Positions 24,238 to 31,569 of a DNA stretch of 43,262 bases are shown here, in pieces. The DNA is from Methylovorus sp035565335 (GTDB lineage Bacteria > Pseudomonadota > Gammaproteobacteria > Burkholderiales > Methylophilaceae). Made by a program: the position numbers and the translations under genes. Location of the stretch: assembly GCA_035565335.1 (NCBI GenBank), contig DATMSO010000083.1:1-43262 (forward strand). Reading direction: 5' to 3'. A model generated the notes under the pieces. It did not search any database. It had not been told where the DNA came from and saw nothing but the letters and a program-made list of their open reading frames with translations. Numbering within the stretch: the stretch's first letter is position 1; each line of letters starts with the position of its first letter.

Positions 24238-24621
24238 TTAATGTTGGCTATGGGCGGCGCTGGTGCTGGCTGCCGGAGCTATGCGGCTGGGGCGGGTCAA
24301 GCGCGCGTAAAAAATTGCGCAGCTGAAAAATACCAGCGTCAATGCAACTTCCACCAGGGCGAGGCTGGCGGATAGCCCACTATCAGCCCAGGCGCGTACA
24401 CAGCCCTCGGTAAAGTAGAACAGGATAAACATGCAGGACCACTGATAGGTGTAGCGCTTGCCGCGCAAGACACCGAACAGCGCTGGCAGCAGGAAAGCGG
24501 CTTTCCAGATCAGCATGGAGCCGCCGGGACGCAGCGGTGCCAGCCAGCCTTCCCAGGCCAGGCATAATAAAATCAGGGCAATCAGGCTGATGCTGGCGCC
24601 GAGGCGCAGGTTTTTGATCAT
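24238..24621 (-). CDS. DUF2069 family membrane protein
   Basis: 127 residues with four membrane segments (about 8-28, 36-52, 60-78 and 84-106) and a small-residue-rich tail. The pattern GSMLIWKAAFLLPALFGVLRG followed by YTYQWSCMFILFYFTEG is that of DUF2069, split here into its two conserved blocks. The function is unknown. DUF2069 genes commonly accompany wrbA in beta- and gammaproteobacteria, and here both are in one unit. It overlaps the hugZ-like gene by 4 nt (ATGA). Confidence 0.85.
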   Translation of the reverse strand: MIKNLRLGASISLIALILLCLAWEGWLAPLRPGGSMLIWKAAFLLPALFGVLRGKRYTYQWSCMFILFYFTEGCVRAWADSGLSASLALVEVALTLVFFSCAIFYARLTRPSRIAPAASTSAAHSQH

Positions 24622-25331
24622 GGGCGGCAGGCCTTTGCCATCATGACCAGCGCCTGACGTGCTTCCATGGCATCTGCTATGGGCTGCTCGAATTCAAAGC
24701 GCAGCACGGTGGAGGGCTGCTGGGCGCTGGATGCGCGCACGTCAAAGCCCAGGCTATCAATGCCTATCATCTCCGCCTGTTCGGCATCCATCCGGTGATA
24801 GTGCTTGCAATAGGCGCGCAGGTTGTCGGCATGGTCTGCGTTCATATGCTCGATGATGCCGGTTTCCTGCTGCGCCAGCGGCGGCATGGCTGTCGTGAGG
24901 GCTGCGCCTTCTTCCCAGCCCATTTTGCCAAAACCGGCGATGTAACGTGCTTGCACGGGCGTGATGCGGTAAAACGAGAAATCGTGCATGTCAAAATAGC
25001 CGGCTGCCTGCGGAAAATAGCGCAAATAGCGCGAACGCAGATCGGCATCGGTTTTATCCGCCGCCACGGCCTGACCCAGCACGGTAAGCCGGGCATTGGC
25101 CTGCATGTCATCGGCATCGTCCAGCACGATCAGTGAAACATGCGGGTTTTGCAGGATGTTTTTAGTGTGCTCGGCGAGCGTGCTGATCAATATGACAGGG
25201 CAGCCACTATGGTCGACCACGAACGGCGCGATGGAGCCGAACGGATAGCCCGGAAAACGGGCCGAGTGGGTAGACAGCACGCCTTTGCGCGAACGATGCA
25301 GGAATTGCCGGGCTTCAGTACTCAGGTTCAT
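24618..25331 (-). CDS. HugZ-like heme/flavin-type split-barrel protein (pyridoxamine oxidase fold plus DUF2470)
   Basis: 237 residues. The N-terminal half is a pyridoxamine-5'-phosphate-oxidase-like split barrel: FLHRSRKGVLSTHS, FPGYPFGSIAPFV and VSLIVLDD. The C-terminal half is a DUF2470 domain with the conserved GIIEHMNADHADNLRAYC. This pair of domains is that of HugZ, which degrades heme, and of related flavin- or heme-binding proteins. Heme-dependent activity here is inference, and no heme uptake gene is in the window. ATG 25331 gives the canonical N-terminus; the frame is open to 25505 but that part overlaps wrbA. No strong ribosome-binding site is present. Confidence 0.85.
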   Translation of the reverse strand: MNLSTEARQFLHRSRKGVLSTHSARFPGYPFGSIAPFVVDHSGCPVILISTLAEHTKNILQNPHVSLIVLDDADDMQANARLTVLGQAVAADKTDADLRSRYLRYFPQAAGYFDMHDFSFYRITPVQARYIAGFGKMGWEEGAALTTAMPPLAQQETGIIEHMNADHADNLRAYCKHYHRMDAEQAEMIGIDSLGFDVRASSAQQPSTVLRFEFEQPIADAMEARQALVMMAKACRP

Positions 25332-25374
25332 GCGATGGGCTTTGCGTGCAGGAATGGACTCGGGATGGAGGGCA

Positions 25375-25968
25375 TCAGGCGACGAGTTTTGCTGCGGTGC
25401 TGGCCAGGCGCTTGCCCAGCGCAATGCACAACTTGCGCTCGTCTTCGGTAATCGGCCGATCATCGCTGGCGCCACCAATATGGCTGGCGCCGTAAGGCGT
25501 ACCACCGCTGCTGGTGGATGCCAGGGCCGGTTCGGAATAAGGCAGGCCGACTATCAGCATGCCATGGTGCAGCAATGGCAGCATCATGGTGAGCAGGGTG
25601 CTTTCATTGCCGCCATGCTGCGAGCCGGTCGAGGTGAAGACGGCGGCAGGCTTGCCGATCAGAGCGCCTTTCAGCCAGAGGCTGGTGGTGCCATCCAGAA
25701 AATACTTCATCGGTGCGGCCATATTGCCAAAACGCGTGGGGCTGCCCAGCGCCATGCCCACGCACTCTTCCAGGTCTTTCAGTTCCACATAAGGCGCGCC
25801 GGTGGCTGGGATATCCGGCTCGGTGGCTTCGCAGTTGGCGGAGACCCTGGGCACGGTGCGCAGTCGCGCCTGCATACCGGGAACGCTATCCACCCCGCGT
25901 GCAATCAGTTGCGCCATCTCACGCACGGCACCGCCCTGCGAGTAATACAAGACCAGTATGTCGCTCAT
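25375..25968 (-). CDS. wrbA: NAD(P)H:quinone oxidoreductase WrbA
   Basis: 197-residue flavodoxin-fold tetrameric FMN enzyme that carries out two-electron reduction of quinones. It has the WrbA insert and motifs: LVLYYSQGGAVREMA (FMN phosphate), GSPTRFGNMAAPMKYFLDGT and FTSTGSQHGGNESTLL. It overlaps the NYN gene by 4 nt (ATGA) and belongs to the purB, NYN, wrbA, hugZ-like, DUF2069 unit. It is a second flavodoxin-fold quinone reductase besides the one at 17746 and is the more typical WrbA of the two. Confidence 0.93.
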   Translation of the reverse strand: MSDILVLYYSQGGAVREMAQLIARGVDSVPGMQARLRTVPRVSANCEATEPDIPATGAPYVELKDLEECVGMALGSPTRFGNMAAPMKYFLDGTTSLWLKGALIGKPAAVFTSTGSQHGGNESTLLTMMLPLLHHGMLIVGLPYSEPALASTSSGGTPYGASHIGGASDDRPITEDERKLCIALGKRLASTAAKLVA

Positions 25969-26792
25969 TTTTTGCGCTTGTCCTTGATGCGTTGTTTTTG
26001 CGTATCCGCTTCAAACAGGCCGGTGGCCTTGATCAGGTCGCTGAATTTGCCATAGCCATAATTACGCGAATCGAAGGCCGAGAAGTTTTTCACGATATGT
26101 TTTTTGACCTCGCCCATGTGGGCAAAGCCGTCATCGTCGGAGAGGGCTTCAATCGCCGAACGTATCAGCGTCACCAGCTTGGTATCCATCGCCAGTTCCT
26201 TGGCACTTTTGCGGATGCCGGGGGTGGTGGCAGGCTCAGCGGCAGGGGCGCGGGCGACCTTTGCTGTTCTGCCCTTGGTGGTTTTGGCAGTTTCGTGGGC
26301 AGGTGGTTCCGCATCGACGGCGGCATTATCCGCCAGCTTGTTCTGCGAGAGAATCTCGATGTAAATGAACTGGTTGCACGCCGCCATCAGCGATTCCGGC
26401 GTTTTTTGCTCACCGAACCCATAGACCATTTTGCCGGATTCGCGAAAACGGATCGCCAGGCGCGTGAAATCGCTATCGCTGGACACAATGCAGAAACCAT
26501 CAAGCGGCGCCGTATACAGCAGATCCATCGCATCAATAATCAGGGCGCTGTCTGTGGAGTTTTTGCCTTTGGTATTGGCATATTGCTGTATCGGCTGTAT
26601 GGCGTGCTTGGGCAGGATTTCTTTCCAGCGATTCAGCTGGTTTTGCGTCCAGTCGCCATAGATGCGCCGGACGCTTGCATCACCAAACTTGGAAATTTCT
26701 TCAAACAGCTCGTCGATGATGTCGATCACCTTGAAGGTGTTATCCGCGTCTATCAGTACTGCCAGGCGGGGATTGTTCCGGTCGGTGATCAT
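25965..26792 (-). CDS. NYN domain ribonuclease-like protein with C-terminal LOTUS/OST-HTH domain
   Basis: 275 residues. The N-terminal NYN (PIN-like) nuclease domain shows the acidic cluster: Asp in RLAVLIDADNTF, NSTDSALIIDAMDLL, and CIVSSDSDFTRLA. After an Ala/Thr/Lys-rich linker (about 165-205) comes a LOTUS-like RNA-binding domain (DGFAHMGEVKKHIVKNFSAF split by RNYGYGKFSDLIKATGLF). This domain pair suggests an RNA-processing or surveillance enzyme; its substrates are unknown. ATG 26792 is chosen; a TTG at 26807 that overlaps the purB stop is also possible. It lies between purB and wrbA in a tightly packed unit. Confidence 0.88.
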   Translation of the reverse strand: MITDRNNPRLAVLIDADNTFKVIDIIDELFEEISKFGDASVRRIYGDWTQNQLNRWKEILPKHAIQPIQQYANTKGKNSTDSALIIDAMDLLYTAPLDGFCIVSSDSDFTRLAIRFRESGKMVYGFGEQKTPESLMAACNQFIYIEILSQNKLADNAAVDAEPPAHETAKTTKGRTAKVARAPAAEPATTPGIRKSAKELAMDTKLVTLIRSAIEALSDDDGFAHMGEVKKHIVKNFSAFDSRNYGYGKFSDLIKATGLFEADTQKQRIKDKRKK

Positions 26793-26803
26793 GCCAGGCT
26801 CGA

Positions 26804-28174
26804 TCAAATGCGTTTGGCCAGGTCAACCGCCTTGCCGATGTAACTGGCCGGTGTCATGGCGAGCAACAATTGCTTGGCATCCTCTGGAATTTCCAGATCC
26901 TGAATGAACGCCTGCAGGGATTCCTTGCTGATGCCGCCTTTGCCGCGGGTCAGCGCTTTCAGCTGTTCGTAGGGGTTGGCAATGCCGTAACGGCGCATCA
27001 CGGTCTGGATAGGTTCGGCCAGCACTTCCCAGTTGTTATCCAGGTCTTCCAGCAGGCGGGCGCGGTTGGCTTCCAGCTTGTTCAGGCCCTTGAGGCAAGA
27101 GTCGTAGCCGAGCAGGGTGTAACCCAGGGCAACGCCCATGTTGCGCAACACGGTGGAGTCGGTCAGGTCACGCTGCCAGCGTGAAATAGGCAGCTTTTCA
27201 GCCAAGTGACGCAATACGGCATTGGCCAGGCCCAGGTTGCCTTCGGAGTTTTCGAAGTCAATCGGATTCACCTTGTGCGGCATGGTGGAAGAGCCGACTT
27301 CGCCTTCCTTAACCTTCTGCTTGAAATAGCCCAGGGAGATATACCCCCAGACATCGCGGTCCAGGTCGATCAGGATGGTGTTGATGCGTGACAGGGCATC
27401 GTACAGCTCGGCCATGTAATCATGCGGCTCGATCTGGATGGTGTAAGGGTTGTAGGTCAGGCCCAGCTTGGTGACGAATTTCTCGGCAAAGCTTTCCCAG
27501 TCAACGTCAGGGTAGGCCGACAGGTGAGCGTTGAAGTTGCCGACGGCACCATTGATCTTGCCCAGAATCTCCACACTTGCCAGCTGTTTTTGCTGACGGC
27601 GCAAACGGTGAATCACATTGGCGATTTCCTTGCCCAGGGTGGTTGGCGAGGCGGGCTGGCCGTGCGTATGCGACAGCATGGGGGCATCAGCCAGATCATG
27701 GGCAATCTCGGTCAGGCGCGCAATCATCTGCTCCAACATGGGCAGCATGACCTGGTCACGTGCGGCTTTCAGCATCAGGCCGTGAGAAAGATTGTTGATA
27801 TCTTCGGAGGTACATGCGAAATGGATGAATTCGCTGACCTTGCGGATTTCGTGATTGCCGTCAAACTGCTCCTTGAGCCAGTATTCGAGGGCTTTTACAT
27901 CGTGGTTGGTGCGGGATTCAATCGCCTTGACCTGTGAAGCTTCCACTTCACCAAAACTGGCGATGGCGGCATCCAGATCCTGAATAGTTTGTGGGCTGAA
28001 TGGCGCGATTTCTGCCAGCGCAGGTTCAGCCGCCAGTGCTTTGAGCCATTCGACTTCCACCAGGGCGCGATGCCGGATCAGCGCATATTCGCTGAAGAAA
28101 GGGCGTAACGGGTCCAGTTTGGCTTGATAACGACCATCAAGCGGTGAAAGTGCATTGAGTGATGTGAGTTCCAT
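26804..28174 (-). CDS. purB: Adenylosuccinate lyase
   Basis: Cleaves SAICAR and adenylosuccinate in purine synthesis; cytoplasmic homotetramer. 456 residues, matching the E. coli enzyme in length and in the opening LTALSP-like SLNALSPLDGRYQ. The fumarase/aspartase superfamily signature SSTMPHKVNPIDFENSEGN carries the catalytic Ser loop, and SHTHGQPASPTTLGKE has the catalytic His. AAAGG lies six bases before ATG 28174. A TAAAAT box lies upstream on the minus strand near 28213, with no clear -35. It is the first gene of a five-gene unit. Confidence 0.97.
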   Translation of the reverse strand: MELTSLNALSPLDGRYQAKLDPLRPFFSEYALIRHRALVEVEWLKALAAEPALAEIAPFSPQTIQDLDAAIASFGEVEASQVKAIESRTNHDVKALEYWLKEQFDGNHEIRKVSEFIHFACTSEDINNLSHGLMLKAARDQVMLPMLEQMIARLTEIAHDLADAPMLSHTHGQPASPTTLGKEIANVIHRLRRQQKQLASVEILGKINGAVGNFNAHLSAYPDVDWESFAEKFVTKLGLTYNPYTIQIEPHDYMAELYDALSRINTILIDLDRDVWGYISLGYFKQKVKEGEVGSSTMPHKVNPIDFENSEGNLGLANAVLRHLAEKLPISRWQRDLTDSTVLRNMGVALGYTLLGYDSCLKGLNKLEANRARLLEDLDNNWEVLAEPIQTVMRRYGIANPYEQLKALTRGKGGISKESLQAFIQDLEIPEDAKQLLLAMTPASYIGKAVDLAKRI

Positions 28175-28551
28175 CAGCAGCCTTTGCTCAATTGTAAAAA
28201 GAACAAGATTTTACCCTACATCGGGGATGGGCAAAAATCTGATCATGAAATATTTGGAATGTCATGCCTGTGATGCTGTCATACGGCTGAGTTTGTATGC
28301 TGAGTATTGCTCCATGACATGATCCATTTTTGATTGAGAAAACGATCCGCACCATGCCGTAAGAGTGCTCATGCATGATATCCCTTGGCAAGCCGTTATG
28401 TGGTTAAATATCAAGTGGGTAGCGCCAGGTGTCTTCATTGAATCCTGTGCCGCAATCTGTCTGGCGTCAATGAGAAGTTTTGTTTTTTTTGAATGGCAAT
28501 CAATGCCGTCATGGCATGCGCAATGCCATATGTAATGAAGGTGGAACCAAA
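28175..28551. other. Intergenic region between divergent purB and the EF-hand gene
   Basis: 377 bp without a convincing gene. On the purB side is a minus-strand TAAAAT box. On the EF-hand side a T-rich run (28480-28490) is followed by four short complementary segments: GGCA (28495-28498), TGCC (28504-28507), ATGGCAT (28511-28517) and ATGCCAT (28523-28529). These can pair in mutually exclusive ways just upstream of the ribosome-binding site. Nothing recognisable lies in the middle. Confidence 0.5.
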
Positions 28552-28827
28552 ATGAACATCATGAAGATCGATATGTGGAAACTTGCGTGGCTTGCCATTG
28601 CCGCCTTTGCTATTCCAGCTGCCGCTACAGAGTCGCCCTTTATCACGGTGGAAGAGCGTCTGCAGAAAATGGACAAGGATCATGATGGCATGGTGACGGT
28701 GGATGAAGTGCGTGCGTATATCGAAACCGTACATGGCAAGGATTTCAATAAACCCGTGATGGATGAAATGGTTTCGGCGGCCAATAGTAAAAGCTGTGGT
28801 TCGCCATTTTCGCGCTCTTTCTACTGA
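28552..28827 (+). CDS. Small exported EF-hand protein
   Basis: 91 residues with a signal peptide (MWKLAWLAIAAFAIPAAA, cleaved near ATES). The mature part has one canonical calcium-type EF-hand loop, DKDHDGMVTVDE, and a C-terminal tail with a single Cys in KSCGSPFSRSFY. Position 2 of the loop is Lys, not the Pro of lanmodulin. AAGGTGGAA upstream of ATG 28552 fixes the start over an upstream in-frame ATG at 28480. Probably a periplasmic Ca2+-binding protein of unknown partner. The leader may form alternative hairpins. A second EF-hand gene is at 38670. Confidence 0.78.
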   Translation: MNIMKIDMWKLAWLAIAAFAIPAAATESPFITVEERLQKMDKDHDGMVTVDEVRAYIETVHGKDFNKPVMDEMVSAANSKSCGSPFSRSFY

Positions 28828-28873
28828 TCAGTCTGCCGCCCGTTTTATCAGTTTTTATTGAGCAGCCTGGGTT

Positions 28874-30904
28874 TCAAGGCTGCAGCATCTCATCCAGCGG
28901 AGCAGGTTGATGGCGCAGATAGCCCTGGGTGTAATCAATACCCATGCTGCACAACAGACTCTCCACTTCTACCGTTTCTACATACTCCGCAATCGTCTGC
29001 AAACCGGTGCCGCTGGCAATTTCGCAGATGCACCGTACCATCGCCTGATCAATCACATTACTGTCAATCGCTCGGATGAACTGGCCGTCAATCTTGAGGT
29101 AGTCCACGTCCAGATTCTTGAGATGCCCGAATGAGGATACGCCGCTGCCAAAGTCATCCAGTGAAAAGCGGATGCCGAAACGGCGCATGGAGGAGATAAA
29201 GCTGTTGGCGTCGGCCAGGTTGGTAATGGCGGCAGTTTCGGTGATCTCAAAGCACAGTTTGGAATAAAGGGCCGGGATGGCAGCGATCAGTTCCAGCATG
29301 TAGTCATGAAAGGCGCGATCGCCTATGGATTGGCCGGAAAGATTGACCGACAGCACATCGATATGGCCGATTGCATGCTGGTGCTGTATGAGCCAGTGCA
29401 GCACGCGCTTGGTAACCCAGCGATCAATGCGCGAGGTGATATGAAAGCGCTCTGCTGCCGGCATGAAGGCACCGGCAGGAATCATGCCGCCACTGCCATC
29501 CGGCAAGCGCAGCAGGATTTCGCCGTGCATGCCGCCCTGGCCATTGAGCGGAAGAATGCGCTGGCAATACAGGTTGAAGCGGTTTTCCTCCAGCGCCAGT
29601 TCCAGCCGGTTGACCCACTGAATTTCTTCGTGATGTTTTTTGATGGCGAAGTCGGTATCGCGATAAAGGTGCGTGCGGTTACGCCCTTCCTGTTTGGCGG
29701 TATAGCAGGCCGCGTTGGCAATCTGCAGCAGCGAGCCTATGTCCTGCCATTGATGATCTATACGGACCAGGCCGATGCTGGCGCTGACGTGAAAGCGCTT
29801 TTGCTCGTGCGCAAAACGGAACGCTTCGATGCGGCTGCAGATGTCATCAGCCAGCTTGCCAGCAGTGTCGCTATCGCAACACAACAGCAGAATGGCAAAC
29901 TCATCTCCACCCAGCCTTGCCAGCAAGGCATCTGCGCTGAGGCAACCCCGCAGGATGCTCACGATCTGCTTCAGCAGGGCATCGCCTACCGCATGACCAC
30001 ACGTGTCGTTAACAATCTTGAACTGATCCAGATCAAGATACATCAACATATGCCGCTCACCTTGCGCATGGGCCGTCGTCAGTGCATCTTGCAGACGCGT
30101 CTCCAGCGCAGCGCGATTGTGTATGCCGGTCAGCGGGTCCAAGTCTGTGTGTTCAGAGGCCGTTGACTGCGCCTCTTGCAGGACGAGTATGGTGCCTTTT
30201 TGTCGACTGTCGGGACTGAGCGGGCTGACGGTGCCCCTCAGCACACGATGCGCTGGTCCGGGCCCGGTCAGCAAGCGCAAGGGCACGTCCAGCGTGCGAT
30301 GCTCCCGCATGCTGAGTTCCAGTATTTCATCAATCCCCGCTTGCGGACTGCCTTCGGCGAGGTCGATGAAATGACGCAGTGCCTGACCGCCCATGCGGCT
30401 CAGGGCTTGTCCTAGCAATCTCTCGGCGGCTGTATTCAGAAACTCTATGTGACCGCGCTGGTCTGTGGTGATCACGGCATCGCGTACCGCAGACAGCATG
30501 CTGTGCCAGCGCTGCTGCTCCATGATGAGGGCCTGGCGAATCCGGTGGTTTTCGGTGAGGTCGTGTACCACGCGTGATGCGCCGATGATATTGCCTAAAA
30601 GATCCCAGAGTGGGGTGAGAGTATTCAGAATCAGCAATATGCTGCCGTTCTTATGCACATGCTCGGTCTCAAAATGCATGATGCATCTGGCTTCGCGCAG
30701 TTTGGTGAGGCGGTTTTTCTCCAGGGCCTGCTGATCCTGGGTGCACAGCGTGCTATATGGTTGGCCGATAACCTCCAGTGAGGAATACCCAAACATATCT
30801 TCTGCTCGCTGGTCCCAGCTGGTAATAATGCCATCCAGGGTTTTTCTGATATGAGCGCCTCTTGAGCACTTGATTATTTCCAGCGGTGGGTTAGATTTCA
30901 TCAT
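28874..30904 (-). CDS. PAS-PAS-GGDEF-EAL cyclic-di-GMP signalling protein
   Basis: 676 residues, no membrane segments, so a soluble sensor. Two PAS domains (about 10-115 and 125-235) precede a diguanylate cyclase domain with intact LARLGGDEFAILLL. The upstream RxxD inhibitory site is not present at the expected spacing. The EAL domain has EILLRL in place of EALLRL, and retains SVNLSGQSIGD, CFEITETAAI and DDFGSGVSSFGHLKNLD with KIDGQFI, so phosphodiesterase activity is likely. Both catalytic halves appear competent. The ATG at 30904 is adjacent to another at 30901; a TTG at 30928 is less likely. It stands alone. Confidence 0.92.
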   Translation of the reverse strand: MMKSNPPLEIIKCSRGAHIRKTLDGIITSWDQRAEDMFGYSSLEVIGQPYSTLCTQDQQALEKNRLTKLREARCIMHFETEHVHKNGSILLILNTLTPLWDLLGNIIGASRVVHDLTENHRIRQALIMEQQRWHSMLSAVRDAVITTDQRGHIEFLNTAAERLLGQALSRMGGQALRHFIDLAEGSPQAGIDEILELSMREHRTLDVPLRLLTGPGPAHRVLRGTVSPLSPDSRQKGTILVLQEAQSTASEHTDLDPLTGIHNRAALETRLQDALTTAHAQGERHMLMYLDLDQFKIVNDTCGHAVGDALLKQIVSILRGCLSADALLARLGGDEFAILLLCCDSDTAGKLADDICSRIEAFRFAHEQKRFHVSASIGLVRIDHQWQDIGSLLQIANAACYTAKQEGRNRTHLYRDTDFAIKKHHEEIQWVNRLELALEENRFNLYCQRILPLNGQGGMHGEILLRLPDGSGGMIPAGAFMPAAERFHITSRIDRWVTKRVLHWLIQHQHAIGHIDVLSVNLSGQSIGDRAFHDYMLELIAAIPALYSKLCFEITETAAITNLADANSFISSMRRFGIRFSLDDFGSGVSSFGHLKNLDVDYLKIDGQFIRAIDSNVIDQAMVRCICEIASGTGLQTIAEYVETVEVESLLCSMGIDYTQGYLRHQPAPLDEMLQP
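30870..30897 (+). promoter_or_regulatory. Candidate promoter for a short unit upstream of the GGDEF-EAL gene
   Basis: TTGATT (30870-30875), a 16-bp spacer and TAGATT (30892-30897), four of six matches in each box. It lies inside the 5' end of the divergent GGDEF-EAL gene and would start a transcript near 30904. Tentative. Confidence 0.25.
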
Positions 30905-30948
30905 GGCCTGTGCTGCCCGGATGGGCAATGGATTTTATCAAGGAAGAG

Positions 30949-31062
30949 ATGCGCATGACCATCAGTGACGCCGTTTTCGATGGTCGCCGAAATGGAGGCG
31001 GGGAACAGACGGAGGAATTGCCTGCATCTCGTTGGCTTGAGCCAGGTGCGGCAGTAGTATGA
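30949..31062 (+). CDS. Possible small protein, 37 residues
   Basis: ATG 30949 follows the purine-rich ribosome-binding site AAGGAAGAG. The deduced peptide runs from MRMTISDAVFDGRRNG to WLEPGAAVV and is mildly acidic with a Gly/Arg-rich start. It matches nothing I recognise. A second ATG (30955) has better spacing. A stop overlapping ATGATG at 31059 could couple it to a 29-codon ORF. Support is weak: only the ribosome-binding site and the terminator-like hairpins downstream. The region could instead be a noncoding RNA. Confidence 0.25.
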   Translation: MRMTISDAVFDGRRNGGGEQTEELPASRWLEPGAAVV

Positions 31063-31157
31063 TGAAGGATGAGTGCGGGATAAGGGCGGCGCGTTTGCCT
31101 GCCAGACAACGGTCATGTAAGTGCAGTTTGTCTCGCTGCATGGTGTAGCCCCCTTAA

Positions 31158-31212
31158 CCAATGCCTATTCATTGGCAGTTTTTCTGCCCTGAGATCACGA
31201 TCTCTGGGTTTT
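31158..31212 (+). terminator. Two tandem terminator-like hairpins
   Basis: The first is CCAATG/CATTGG (31158-31175), loop CCTATT, followed by CAGTTTTT. The second is the 22-bp near-palindrome 31187-31208 (CCCTGAGATC and GATCTCTGGG, one mismatch), followed by TTTTATT. No annotated + strand gene precedes them, so they imply a short transcript upstream; the second could also be an operator. Confidence 0.55.
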
Positions 31213-31418
31213 ATTCAGTTCATGACGCTGCCACACAAGGCGCGCCTGATTGAATGGAAAACCTTAAATGGCAGGGAGGCGGAAAGCGGGCTGGCGCCTG
31301 TCGATGCTGTGCATACACGGCATCTCGACGTTGGCTGAAGCAAAGTGCACCCCCTGTGCGGTTTTTAATTCCGCTGGATTTGCCTTGGCAATCCATGCGT
31401 TTTTAGTTGTGAGTCAAT

Positions 31419-31438
31419 GTTAGGAAATATTTCTTAAC
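31419..31438. promoter_or_regulatory. Near-perfect 20-bp palindrome, possible operator of the S24-like regulator
   Basis: GTTA-G-GAAATATTTC-T-TAAC, symmetrical apart from one base pair, with a perfect 10-bp core (31424-31433). It lies 130 bp upstream of the regulator. The 9-mer AATGTTAGG (31416-31424) reappears inverted as CCTAACATT (31527-31535), nearer to the gene. Confidence 0.5.
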
Positions 31439-31569
31439 TTGTCAACACGATCCGGTAATTTTTTAAGAATAAAAATTAATATCAACAAATATTTATATAG
31501 AACAAATAGTTAAACAAATACGCATGCCTAACATTTTCCCAACATTTTTATCCACCGGGACGAATCCAT

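Larger units (their letters stand above)
30905..31569. other. Intergenic region of 665 bp with little clear coding sequence
   Basis: Lies between the divergent GGDEF-EAL and S24-like genes. The first part (to about 31212) holds a possible 37-codon ORF, a second overlapping 29-codon ORF (31059-31148, Cys/Arg-rich), and two tandem hairpins with T-runs. The middle (31213-31400) shows only a short hairpin, GGATTTGCC/GGCAATCC (31376-31394). The last 150 bp is strikingly AT-rich and carries palindromic sequences. Confidence 0.6.

Noticed and set aside
28552..28827. Lanmodulin (lanthanide-binding EF-hand protein)
   Set aside because: Only one EF-hand here and two at 38670, and none has the Pro at loop position 2 or the close spacing that mark lanmodulin.
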